Assembly: GCF_004766125.1 (NCBI RefSeq)
Contig: NZ_SJSA01000002.1
Span: forward strand, 372,001-436,000
Length of the DNA stretch: 64,000 nt
Origin: Duncaniella freteri
GTDB taxonomy: Bacteria; Bacteroidota; Bacteroidia; Bacteroidales; Muribaculaceae
Reading direction: 5' to 3'
Positions 17,918 through 25,612 of this stretch are shown in pieces (position 1 is the stretch's first letter; every line of letters begins with the position of its first letter). The notes under the pieces are model-generated. The model made no database searches. It was not told the DNA's origin and worked only from the letters and a program-made list of their open reading frames with translations. Position numbers and translations under genes: made by a program.

Positions 17918-18268
17918 TTATTTTGTCAATAAGTTGTAAACCACAATGGCATTGTTATGTCGTTCATCATGAGACGAATAAAGTAATGTCACTACAGATT
18001 TCTGTGCAAGAAGATGTCGCAATGCCCCGAACGAAGGGCTGGTCTCCAGTTCTTTGGAATATCGAGTCTCAAATTCAGACCATCGGTTATCGGGATCCGC
18101 ATGAAACCATTCGCGGAGTTCTGTGGACGGCGCGATATCCTTATCCCACAAATCATAATGGAAAGTCTCGTGCGAGAGACCTCTCGGCCAAAGTCTGTCT
18201 ATATATACCCTGAAGCCGTCTTCCGGAGTAGCGGGTTCGTAATCCCGTTTTAATTGATATTGTGTCAT
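17918..18268 (-). CDS. DUF488 family protein
   Basis: A 116-residue cytosolic protein with the family signature [17 protein letters not shown] and the C-terminal [18 protein letters not shown]. Function is unknown in general; DUF488 genes often lie next to redox and stress genes. It appears to be the first gene of the hcp operon, 22 bp ahead. No clear TAnnTTTG promoter was found directly upstream, where an AT-rich stretch of about 100 bp begins. Confidence 0.85.
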   Translation of the reverse strand: MTQYQLKRDYEPATPEDGFRVYIDRLWPRGLSHETFHYDLWDKDIAPSTELREWFHADPDNRWSEFETRYSKELETSPSFGALRHLLAQKSVVTLLYSSHDERHNNAIVVYNLLTK

Positions 18269-18506
18269 AAACTATGATATTACATATATTTACTATCCAA
18301 TTTCAACACCTGTATCCGCTGTATGGTTCATAATTAATAATGCGTCATGAGGATTGAATTTTATTTGAAACAAAGCATACAACAAAACTTGATATTAGTA
18401 GAACCCCATTGAAAAATGACTGTATGAAACAGGGTCGAGAGGAATAGTCTGGCTGACAGACCCGAAGAAACTACCGGGCAAAATTAGCGTCCGCCTCATT
18501 CGGACT

Positions 18507-18578
18507 GCAAGGCCGGGCCTATCGGTTTCGGGAAAAATCATCCTCGCTTCGCTCCGGTATTTTTCCCGAAAGCCTTGC
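18507..18578. repeat. Long imperfect hairpin in the intergenic region 18.27-18.98 kb
   Basis: A perfect 13-bp stem (18526-18538/18559-18571, TTTCGGGAAAAAT) is extended outward by GCAAGGC/GCCTTGC (18507-18513/18572-18578) with a 12-nt bulge on one side. The 20-nt loop is GC-rich. It marks the left edge of the accessory island, in about 700 bp that carries no recognisable gene. It may be part of the backbone of a conjugative element that once carried PRTRC genes (inference). Confidence 0.65.
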
Positions 18579-18666
18579 ATTACCGGAGTCGGCCGCTGTA
18601 ATGCCCTTGTAGTTCATCGGGCTGCCAAGCCCGGATATTCAATAATTAATTAAAAAATAAACGACT

Positions 18667-18822
18667 ATGAGACAGGCTATCATGACAGCGGCACAACCGG
18701 CGGTGACAATTCCGGTGCCGAAGAAAAGAATCGTCCGGATTGAAAGACCCGGAATCAAGTTCCCGTCACGCAGGACAGGGGGACCGGTGCATATCTCCAC
18801 CATCCTGGATCCTATGAGATAA
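18667..18822 (+). CDS. Possible 51-residue basic protein
   Basis: An ATG preceded by an A/T-rich leader opens a 51-codon frame rich in Arg, Lys and Pro (for example VPKKRIVRIERPGIKFPSRR). It is the only plausible frame between the hairpin at 18.5 kb and the ThiF-like gene. No family is recognised. It could be a remnant of a mobile-element gene, and a 96-codon frame on the other strand covers the same DNA. Weak call. Confidence 0.25.
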   Translation: MRQAIMTAAQPAVTIPVPKKRIVRIERPGIKFPSRRTGGPVHISTILDPMR

Positions 18823-18977
18823 GCCGCCATCCTGACCGTAACAGGCTTCTCGCAGAATTCTTCAAGGGATAAGCGTAGGCAATAACCAGAAATATTCACA
18901 CTAAATATGATAAGAATATGTTTTTTCAATCAATGAACCATACCTCTAAATAATCTTAAACTAAAAGACCTTATGAA

Positions 18978-19766
18978 ATGAAACGTGTACATTATATTCA
19001 CAACTACCTGCTCAATCCACAGCATCCGGTTACGGTAAATCTCATAGGTGCCGGCGGCACAGGGTCGCAGGTCCTCACAAATCTCTCCAGGCTTGATGTG
19101 ACACTGAGAGCATTGAACCATCCCGGTCTGTTCTTAACGGTATATGACCCTGATATAGTTACTGAGGCCAATATCGGGCGCCAGCTTTTCGGATGGTCGG
19201 ATATCGAGCTGAACAAGGCGCAGTGTCTGGTGACACGGATAAACAACTTCTTCGGGAATGACTGGGCTGCAATCCCGGACTTATATCCGGTATGTCCCAA
19301 GGATGCACGAAGGGACAATATGGCCAACATAACGATTACCTGCACCGACAATGTGAAATCACGTATGGATTTATGGAAAGTGTTGAAGGCTGTACCGGAA
19401 TCAGACTACACCAATCATGGCACACCGATATATTGGCTCGACTTCGGAAACTCGCAGTCAAGCGGACAGGTTGTAATGGGAACCGTGCCAAGAAAAATCA
19501 AGCAGCCGGAATCGCATCTTTATGAAACGGTAAGCTCTCTGAAAGTGGTGACACGCCTCGTGCGGTACTCAAAAGTGAAAGATAATGATTCTGGTCCGAG
19601 TTGCTCTCTTGCCGAAGCATTGGAAAAACAGGATCTGTTCATCAACTCGACATTGGCACAACTCGGTTGCAACCTTTTGTGGAAAATGTTCCGTCACGGC
19701 ATGATAGAGTACCACGGCCTGTACCTGAATCTCTCCACCATGAAAGTAAATCCTATCCTGATTTAA
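18978..19766 (+). CDS. PRTRC-type ThiF/E1-like adenylyltransferase
   Basis: A 262-residue protein with a Rossmann ATP-binding motif near the N-terminus (VNLIGAGGTGSQVLTNLSRL), the acidic and arginine segment VYDPDIVTEANIGRQLF, and ITCTDNVKSRMDLW. These match the ThiF/MoeB/UBA1 fold. The long insert and C-terminus, ending TMKVNPIL, match ThiF proteins of PRTRC plasmid/ICE cassettes. No classical CXXC zinc motif or obvious catalytic cysteine loop is seen. The other PRTRC genes (A-F, ParB-like, helicase) are absent, so it is an orphan. It probably adenylates the C-terminus of a small ubiquitin-like or peptide partner, which is unknown. Confidence 0.8.
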   Translation: MKRVHYIHNYLLNPQHPVTVNLIGAGGTGSQVLTNLSRLDVTLRALNHPGLFLTVYDPDIVTEANIGRQLFGWSDIELNKAQCLVTRINNFFGNDWAAIPDLYPVCPKDARRDNMANITITCTDNVKSRMDLWKVLKAVPESDYTNHGTPIYWLDFGNSQSSGQVVMGTVPRKIKQPESHLYETVSSLKVVTRLVRYSKVKDNDSGPSCSLAEALEKQDLFINSTLAQLGCNLLWKMFRHGMIEYHGLYLNLSTMKVNPILI

Positions 19767-19856
19767 CAGATATATTACACCTGTACATGAATCTCAAATT
19801 TCTTTCTTTTATTGGAGAGTAGATATAATGATTCTAAATTTAAGCATATAAATCTT

Positions 19857-19885
19857 TGCGGTCTAACGAATTTAGACTAACTTTG
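19857..19885 (+). promoter_or_regulatory. Promoter with overlapping BlaI-type operator
   Basis: TTTG (19857-19860), 17 nt, then TAACTTTG (19878-19885) forms the promoter. The spacer holds a perfect palindrome GTCTAA-CGAAT-TTAGAC (19861-19877) that ends just before the -7 box. A repressor dimer bound there would block the polymerase. It lies 25 bp before the start of the BlaI-type gene, so autoregulation is likely. Confidence 0.75.
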
Positions 19886-19910
19886 CACTATAAATCTTAA
19901 GTTGAAGATA

Positions 19911-20282
19911 ATGGAACAACTTACCAAGCGTGAAGAAGAAGTGATGAATAAGTTTTGGGAGAAGGGCGAAGCTACCGTTAAGGAGATTATTGCCACTTAT
20001 CCCGAACCTCGTCCAAGCAGAACCGCCATATCTACATTCGTGAGGTTTCTTGTTGATAAGGGCTTTTTAGACCACAAGCCGGCAGGAAACAACGGATTCA
20101 TCTACTATCCCCTTATAGAAAGAGAGGAGTATTGTGGTAACAATCTGAAAAATGTCGTTCAGCGATATTTCAACAATTCCATTCGTGGAGTGATAAGCAC
20201 TCTTGTAAGGGACAGGAAAATGTCAGACGATGAAGTCCTGGAGTTGATAAATCAGGTGATAGAAGGCAATCGCCAAGAATAG
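19911..20282 (+). CDS. BlaI/MecI/CopY-family transcriptional repressor
   Basis: Starting at the ATG at 19911 (not the upstream TTG), the product is 123 residues. The winged helix-turn-helix is visible as LTKREEEVMNKFWEKGEATV, then RPSRTAISTFVRFLVDKGFL. The C-terminal helix for dimerisation follows. Such repressors bind palindromes at beta-lactamase or stress promoters and are normally cleaved through the sensor BlaR1/MecR1. No M56-type sensor gene is present here; an acetyltransferase and a beta-lactamase follow. Induction must use a distant sensor or another signal, or expression is set only by repressor strength (inference). Confidence 0.9.
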   Translation: MEQLTKREEEVMNKFWEKGEATVKEIIATYPEPRPSRTAISTFVRFLVDKGFLDHKPAGNNGFIYYPLIEREEYCGNNLKNVVQRYFNNSIRGVISTLVRDRKMSDDEVLELINQVIEGNRQE

Positions 20283-20295
20283 AACTGATTATTAT

Positions 20296-20403
20296 ATGGA
20301 AGTCAAGAGCGTTATTGGCATTAATGGTGATGCGCAGGAAGATGGCAATATTTATCATTATTTGCACATATTGAATATAAATGAAATAGAACGGCTCAAA
20401 TAG
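20296..20403 (+). CDS. Possible 35-residue peptide between blaI-type and acetyltransferase genes
   Basis: An ATG 13 bp after the repressor stop opens a 35-codon frame that ends 8 bp before the next gene. The product (MEVKSVIGINGDAQ to NEIERLK) is not recognised. It fills the whole gap, which suggests either a small coupled gene or the relic of a deleted one. Confidence 0.3.
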   Translation: MEVKSVIGINGDAQEDGNIYHYLHILNINEIERLK

Positions 20404-20411
20404 TTTTAGAT

Positions 20412-21047
20412 ATGAACCAAACAGAGATATATCCTCGTTCTGGTGATAATCAGACTGTCTATCTTAAATCAGTCATAACGCACCAGAATATTGAAGTCGG
20501 AGATTTTACCATTTACAATGATTTTGTGAATGACCCTCGTGACTTTGAGAAGAATAACGTGCTGTATCATTATCCTATAAATCATGATCGTTTGATTATC
20601 GGAAAGTTTTGCTCAATAGCCTGCGGAGCAAAGTTTATATTCAATTGCGCCAACCATACCCTGAAATCGCTTTCTACATACACGTTCCCGCTTTTCTTTG
20701 AGGAATGGGACTTACCGAAATCTGATGTTGTTTCTGCTTGGGATAACAAGGGCGATATTGTAATTGGCAATGATGTGTGGATTGGATATGACGCTATAAT
20801 AATGGCTGGAGTGACCATCGGTGATGGTGCTATAATTGGCACACGAGCTGTTGTCACAAAGGATGTCGAGCCATACTCGATTGTTGGCAGTGTTCCTGCA
20901 AAGGAAATACGAAAACGATTCTCTACAGATATTATAGCCCGATTGCAAGAACTCCAATGGTGGAACTGGGACGCAGATATAATTCGTAATTCAATCAAAG
21001 CTATTCAAGACGGGGATTTAGGTTCATTAGACTGTCATTTTATATGA
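20412..21047 (+). CDS. CatB/Vat-like hexapeptide acetyltransferase
   Basis: A 211-residue left-handed beta-helix protein of the xenobiotic acetyltransferase group. The hexapeptide repeats run through DIVIGNDVWIGYDAIIMAGV and TIGDGAIIGTRAVVTKDV. The probable catalytic histidine is in FNCANHTLKSLSTYTFPLF, the position used in CatB and VatD, and the C-terminal helix is in FSTDIIARLQELQWWNWD. Known relatives acetylate chloramphenicol or group A streptogramins. The actual substrate here is inferred only from family and context. Its stop overlaps the beta-lactamase start as ATGA, so the two are translated together under the BlaI-type promoter. Confidence 0.85.
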   Translation: MNQTEIYPRSGDNQTVYLKSVITHQNIEVGDFTIYNDFVNDPRDFEKNNVLYHYPINHDRLIIGKFCSIACGAKFIFNCANHTLKSLSTYTFPLFFEEWDLPKSDVVSAWDNKGDIVIGNDVWIGYDAIIMAGVTIGDGAIIGTRAVVTKDVEPYSIVGSVPAKEIRKRFSTDIIARLQELQWWNWDADIIRNSIKAIQDGDLGSLDCHFI

Positions 21048-21964
21048 GGGACAAAACTGTATTCAAAATGAGAAAGTTACTGTTTATAATTATATATTTG
21101 TCTTTTATATCGCCTGCTTTCGCTGGTGGAAACAAGGCGATAGAGAATGCTTTGCACGAGTATATCAAAGGGAAAGATGCCCGGATAGGTGTCGCGGTCA
21201 TTATCAATGGCAAAGACACCGTATCTGTCAACGGCAATCGGGATTTCCCTATGATGAGCGTAGTCAAATTTCCGCTGGCTCTGACGGTAGCGCACTGGAT
21301 AAATACTAACGGTATGTCCCTGAACGATACCGTAACATTCAGCGAGAAGGCTATGAAAGAGGATACCTATAGCCCGATGCTCAAAAAGTATGGTAAGAGC
21401 CGAAATACCATGACTGTAAGAGAACTGCTTGAATGGTCTTTGGTTGAGAGTGACAACAATGCGGCAGACATACTCCTGCATCGCGTCGGTGGAACATCGG
21501 GAGTAACATCAATAATGAGGCAAATGGGTATCTCTGATGAGATTGTAATCGGAGCCTCGGAAGAAGATATGCACCGTGATCCATACCTAAGCTATCTTAA
21601 CCGTACCACACCTTTGGCAATGGCGCAGCTATTTGATAGGTTTTACCACGAATTGAGAAACGCATCACAGTCATATTCTGAAATATCCGTCATGCTTGAA
21701 CAGTGTCGCACGGGGCTTGACAGGCTTGCTTTCCCCCTTTTGCCTACTAATGCCCTGATAGGACATAAGACAGGTACAGGATTTCCGACACCCGAAGGTC
21801 GCATATCCGCAGTAAATGATTGTGGATATGTGAATTTTCCTAATGGTACAAGATATTCTATTGCCGTGTTTGTTGCTGATTCCAATTACGACATAGCAAC
21901 GACCTCAGCCATCATTGCTGAGGTTTCTAAGATTGTCTTGGAAGGTTTGATTAAACAAAAATAA
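21044..21964 (+). CDS. Class A beta-lactamase, A2-like (CfxA/CepA/CblA group)
   Basis: A 306-residue protein. A signal peptide is clear if translation starts at the second Met (21068: MRKLLFIIIYLSFISPAFA); the ATG at 21044 overlaps the previous stop and gives an 8-residue extension. Catalytic motifs are in order: the SxxK serine in MMSVVKFPLAL, SDN in LVESDNNAADIL, the omega loop around EEDMHRDPYLSYLNRTTP, and KTG in IGHKTGTG. The segment PEGRISAVNDCGYV is typical of Bacteroides A2 enzymes. It should hydrolyse penicillins or cephalosporins in the periplasm; the spectrum cannot be read. It ends 3 bp before the IS4-type element, whose 6-bp target duplication begins within the last codons. Confidence 0.93.
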   Translation: MRDKTVFKMRKLLFIIIYLSFISPAFAGGNKAIENALHEYIKGKDARIGVAVIINGKDTVSVNGNRDFPMMSVVKFPLALTVAHWINTNGMSLNDTVTFSEKAMKEDTYSPMLKKYGKSRNTMTVRELLEWSLVESDNNAADILLHRVGGTSGVTSIMRQMGISDEIVIGASEEDMHRDPYLSYLNRTTPLAMAQLFDRFYHELRNASQSYSEISVMLEQCRTGLDRLAFPLLPTNALIGHKTGTGFPTPEGRISAVNDCGYVNFPNGTRYSIAVFVADSNYDIATTSAIIAEVSKIVLEGLIKQK

Positions 21965-21967
21965 GAT

Positions 21968-23336
21968 CAATGATTCGGTAAAATTTGAGGTTGTTCAGCC
22001 TTGGCTAAGCCGCTAACTGAGCCAACCGATGATTTATTTTCTGAATTATTTTGAGATGCGGAGATTTTCCGCAAGTCGAAATAATTGTTGAGGCGAGATA
22101 AGATTCAAACATAAGCCGTTTGAACTGCGCTACCGAAAGATCCGGATAATCCTTCCTTATGACCTCTTTGCAGACATTGAGGGCTGTGAAGGAAAGATTG
22201 AACGCAAAGTCAAGCCGCTCCCTGTCGCGGGTCTGCTGTGACTGAAGTCCGGTAAACTACTTGGCATCGCGTATACCGAACTCAATCTGAAAGCGGGTGC
22301 GGTAGAAACCGATGATCTTTTCAGGCCTCATGTCGGTGTCGGTAGAGAAGTAAAGAAGAGGCTCTGCGTTTTCAAACGGACAGACCACGATACGGATGTC
22401 GCGTTTCAATGCCCTCGAATGTACGACTGCCGTGTGACATCGGGTTTTGTTTCCTTTGGAATCCTCATATATGAATGAAGTGAACACGGACATATCAAGG
22501 TTGGAGAAATCCACTTTCTCTCCATACTTTTTCTTTCTGCCGCGTCTTCGCGGGGCGGAGGAATCCGGTATGGCCAGATACCTCAGATATGAGTTGGCAC
22601 GTAATCTCCCGACAAATCGAAATCCCATGCCAATCACTTCATTTACAAACTCATATTTGGAGAAAAAGGCATCGGCAACCAGAATATCCGTCAGTGAGAA
22701 CAGCTCTGTCGCCTTTGACCTGACAAGTGCCACATACCATCCAAGCATTGACATTTGTTTCTCAGATTCAAGAGTCCTGAAGTTCGGTGACTGGACAGCA
22801 CCGAGCATCACGCATGTATGTTTACTCAGACTTATTGCCCCGATCGCCATTATCTCCAGACCGCGTTTCACACGTTGTGCCACCCCGGACCAGAAACGGC
22901 CTATGCCATACGTCAGTCTGCCTGCTTTTGAAATGAACGACGGATCGATTGCCACTGCCATGTCATCGGCCGGCCCAAAACAATCCTGCGCCATACCTAT
23001 GTTGACTTTCATCCAGTCTACGGATGTTTTGAAATTGGAAGCAAAGGTCTTGGCTGTACGACCGCCATAGCGCGACAGCCGGGTAAAATTGACTTTGCCC
23101 GGAATCAACGCTACAGTGCGTATTGTTAAAATCAGCCAGTTGAGGAACCTTTTGCTCATCTTGGTTGTAGTATTTTCAAATACCGACTTACACCGAAAGG
23201 TGAAGTCTTTGAGAATCGCCAATACGTTCATACGCTAAGATTTCTATAATGAACGCTTTGGCGATTCATTTGTATTTGACAATTCGATATATTAACTTAA
23301 GTTTCAACTACTTCGGTAATTTTTACCGAATCATTG
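21968..23336 (-). mobile_element. IS4-family insertion sequence, transposase broken
   Basis: A 1369-bp element bounded by 16-bp terminal inverted repeats (CAATGATTCGGTAAAA at 21968-21983 and its complement at 23321-23336). It is flanked by a 6-bp target duplication TAAGAT (21962-21967 and 23337-23342). It inserted between the beta-lactamase and the zinc-ribbon gene. The left 58 bp are identical to one half of the palindrome at 1723-1813. Transposase signatures place it in the IS4 family. Confidence 0.9.
22005..23231 (-). pseudogene. IS4-family transposase with in-frame amber codon
   Basis: The frame runs from 23231 for 324 codons to a TAG at 22257-22259 and then continues open in the same frame for 83 more codons to a TAG at 22005-22007. 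The residue at the stop falls right after the YREK motif (FYRTRFQIEFGIRDAK), where glutamine is common (CAG to TAG, one base). An acidic catalytic residue is visible in AVAIDPSFISKAGRL; another lies near DILVADAFFSKYEFV. The C-terminal part after the stop still reads as a normal helical domain. So the gene was recently active and is inactivated by one substitution, unless the stop is a sequencing error or is suppressed. Confidence 0.85.
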
Positions 23337-23348
23337 TAAGATAAGAAT

Positions 23349-23915
23349 ATGGAACATAAATTTTGTCAAAGCTGCGGAATGCCGCTGACTACAGACAACA
23401 AAGGTACTAATGCTGATGGCAGTCGCAACGAGGATTACTGTATCTACTGCTATAAGGATGGCAGATTCACACAAGACTTCACTATGGAGCAGATGATTGA
23501 ACATTGCGCTCAGTTTACCGACGAGATAAACAAGGAGTCAGGACAGACCTTGACACAGGAACAGGCAAAAGACATGATGCGTCAATTCTTTCCACAACTC
23601 AAACGCTGGAAAAACCGGACAGCCATGTTTATTGCAATTCTGACATATAAGAAACCGCTTGAAGAAGTCGACCGTTTCCTTCAGGCACATCGTGACTATC
23701 TTGCCGAGCACTATGCGGCTGGCGATTTCATCGCATCCGGTCCGCAGACTCCCCGCGTTGGCGGTGTGATAATGATAAAGTCTGACAATCGCGCGTTGGT
23801 AGACTCCATCATCGCTCAAGATCCGTTCAACATCAACGGAATTGCCGACTACCGGATTGTGGAGTTTACTCCGACAATGTTTGTAGAATCGAGCCTTTCC
23901 GACATACTAAAATAA
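23349..23915 (+). CDS. Zinc-ribbon protein fused to a YCII-type domain
   Basis: A 188-residue two-domain protein. Residues 1-90 are a putative zinc-ribbon domain (PF12674 type) with cysteines in KFCQSCGMPL and YCIYCYKDGRF and a helical tail ending QFFPQLKRW. Residues about 95-188 are a YCII-related ferredoxin-like domain (MFIAILTYKKPLEEVDRFL, then DFIASGPQTPRVGG, where the His/Asp pair of YCII proteins would act). It starts 7 bp after the IS target duplication, so its original promoter may have been displaced. Its N-terminal domain is repeated in the gene at 29237. Catalytic role unknown. Confidence 0.8.
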   Translation: MEHKFCQSCGMPLTTDNKGTNADGSRNEDYCIYCYKDGRFTQDFTMEQMIEHCAQFTDEINKESGQTLTQEQAKDMMRQFFPQLKRWKNRTAMFIAILTYKKPLEEVDRFLQAHRDYLAEHYAAGDFIASGPQTPRVGGVIMIKSDNRALVDSIIAQDPFNINGIADYRIVEFTPTMFVESSLSDILK

Positions 23916-23926
23916 GTATTATACTG

Positions 23927-24277
23927 ATGGTTAATAAAAGAGCTATAATTATTTGGCTGGCAATCACAATCCTTGTGATGTTAGCATTGCCTTTTGCCGT
24001 TGCCCGGCTTGCGTCTGAATGTTCCGGAATGGCACTGTGCATGATGCTTTTCTTAATTGTGAATCCTATTTATTCTGCGATTCTTGGTTATCGCTGCGGG
24101 AAAGACATAAAGAAAATGTGGAATCTTCCATTGGTGTCAGCCGTAGCGTTTCTTGCCGGGACATGGATTTTCTTTGACATACATGAATTATGGTTTGTCG
24201 TCTATGCAACAGTATATCTTGCAATAGGTTGGATAGCAATGGCTATCAGCAAGTACTTGAATAGACGTGTTCAGTAG
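23927..24277 (+). CDS. Small membrane protein, family unknown
   Basis: A 116-residue protein with about four predicted membrane helices (near residues 7-27, 33-55, 67-85 and 88-108) joined by short loops, one with GYRCGKDIKKMW. No motif is recognised. It begins 11 bp after the zinc-ribbon/YCII gene and is probably cotranscribed with it. Confidence 0.6.
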   Translation: MVNKRAIIIWLAITILVMLALPFAVARLASECSGMALCMMLFLIVNPIYSAILGYRCGKDIKKMWNLPLVSAVAFLAGTWIFFDIHELWFVVYATVYLAIGWIAMAISKYLNRRVQ

Positions 24278-24317
24278 AGTTAACAAGAGTACTAATTAAA
24301 CCGAGTAAATCATCAAG

Positions 24318-24746
24318 ATGAAACAGAAGAATCTTTTATGTTTGTTTATAGGTTGTGCCATGACAATTGTATCATGTAGCCAATCAGCGAATAATAGCCA
24401 AGACTCTGCATTAGCAGGTGGTGACAGACCCCCATTTGAATATACTGATGCTGACAGGACGTTTGGTGTTGTACTTGAAATTTCAAGCGACAGCCTGATA
24501 ACTTGCAACAATAATTTCTCTGGGCAGGACAGTGACCCTTTGATATTAGATACAAGTAATCCCGCTTTCACGGATTTTCTATCCAATTGGTTTGCATCAA
24601 TGGATTCCGTTCAGATAAACCGACTCAAAAACGGATCTGAACTTCACATATCAGTAGGAGATGGCGTTACGGACGCAACTATCGAAAAGGTTAAACGTAA
24701 CGTCATGAAATGTGGAATCAAGGGGATGTCAATATCTAATTTCTGA
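24318..24746 (+). CDS. Putative lipoprotein
   Basis: A 142-residue protein with a type II signal peptide: basic start MKQKN, hydrophobic core, and a lipobox ending in VSC at residues about 18-20. The mature part is short, acidic and contains a region (VQINRLKNGSELHISVGDGV) without recognised family. It should be anchored in the membrane facing the periplasm or the surface. Just downstream, a 22-codon frame ending KLTAEHKNR looks like the tail of a deleted gene. Confidence 0.65.
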   Translation: MKQKNLLCLFIGCAMTIVSCSQSANNSQDSALAGGDRPPFEYTDADRTFGVVLEISSDSLITCNNNFSGQDSDPLILDTSNPAFTDFLSNWFASMDSVQINRLKNGSELHISVGDGVTDATIEKVKRNVMKCGIKGMSISNF

Positions 24747-24823
24747 CGGAATCATATTACGATGCCTACATATCAATCGAGAGCGGCAAACTGACCGCTG
24801 AACATAAAAACCGTTAATTGAAA

Positions 24824-25612
24824 ATGAGCAACGATACACGAGACATCTTTTCCGGACTTAAAGCCCGCAAGCCACAATATGTGTTGGGCACAAAGAACGG
24901 GGATATACGCACATCAAACGTGACCGAGGAAAAGATCCTTGATGCCATAGACGACATTGAGGATAATGAATGCGTATACCTTGAAAAATGCGTGCCGGTG
25001 GTGTTGGTCAGCGATGCAAAGGCATACTCAATTGATTACTTTAAGGATAGCAGTATAGCAGTATGTTTTATGGTCAACGGGTATATGCTGCGAATGTGGC
25101 GGTCGGACGTTGATTGCGACATGGCCGCCGATATCATGTGTGACTTCTTCCGCACCGCATCGCTTCCTGATATGACCGGCTGGCACTGTCAGAAAATCCA
25201 TCCCGAGCAAGAAAAGGCAGAGACGAAACTATGTGTTGACGGCGAGGATTTCCGATACTTTGATATGGCGGATGTGTTCTGTGCTTTGGAAGATATCATA
25301 GAGGGCAAATCGCTATGGATGCTTTATGATTTCACTAAAGGCGATGGCGGGTATATCAACATCAGCAGGCGTGACAATGATACCGCTCCGACCACCGGAT
25401 ATAAAGTTGAATATGTAAGGTGGTCGGAGCCGGTGCCTATTGGTTACAGAGGTGTTATTTTTGATGTCGGTCTCTTGCGGAATTGGCTGTGGAGTCTGAT
25501 TGATGGCGAGAGATTGCCCGATCCTCTGAGCTGTTGGGAGGAGTTTGACGTAAACGATTATTTTGGAAGACTGGTATTCAGATTTTTAGACGAAGAGAAA
25601 GATGAAAGGTAA
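24824..25612 (+). CDS. Uncharacterised cytosolic protein upstream of the Sel1-DUF4303 gene
   Basis: Starting at the ATG at 24824 (a TTG two codons earlier is possible), the product is 262 residues, acidic, without signal or membrane segments. I recognise no family. It ends RFLDEEKDER and overlaps the start of the Sel1-repeat gene by 11 bp, so the two are made together. Tryptophan- and aspartate-rich stretches (ALEDIIEGKSLWMLYDF) resemble small regulatory or immunity-type proteins, but this is only an impression. Confidence 0.6.
   Translation: MSNDTRDIFSGLKARKPQYVLGTKNGDIRTSNVTEEKILDAIDDIEDNECVYLEKCVPVVLVSDAKAYSIDYFKDSSIAVCFMVNGYMLRMWRSDVDCDMAADIMCDFFRTASLPDMTGWHCQKIHPEQEKAETKLCVDGEDFRYFDMADVFCALEDIIEGKSLWMLYDFTKGDGGYINISRRDNDTAPTTGYKVEYVRWSEPVPIGYRGVIFDVGLLRNWLWSLIDGERLPDPLSCWEEFDVNDYFGRLVFRFLDEEKDER

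Noticed and set aside
18395..18580. A 61-codon minus-strand frame through the hairpin at 18.5 kb
   Set aside because: It is made mostly of the repeat arms and their loop; no start context or family.
18639..18929. A 96-codon hydrophobic frame on the minus strand in the island border
   Set aside because: No promoter or leader fits, it overlaps the 51-codon frame, and its composition follows from the opposite strand; neither is well supported.
24747..24817. A 22-codon open tail ending KLTAEHKNR after the lipoprotein gene
   Set aside because: It may be the end of a deleted gene but is too short, has no start, and is in a different frame from the lipoprotein; only mentioned there.
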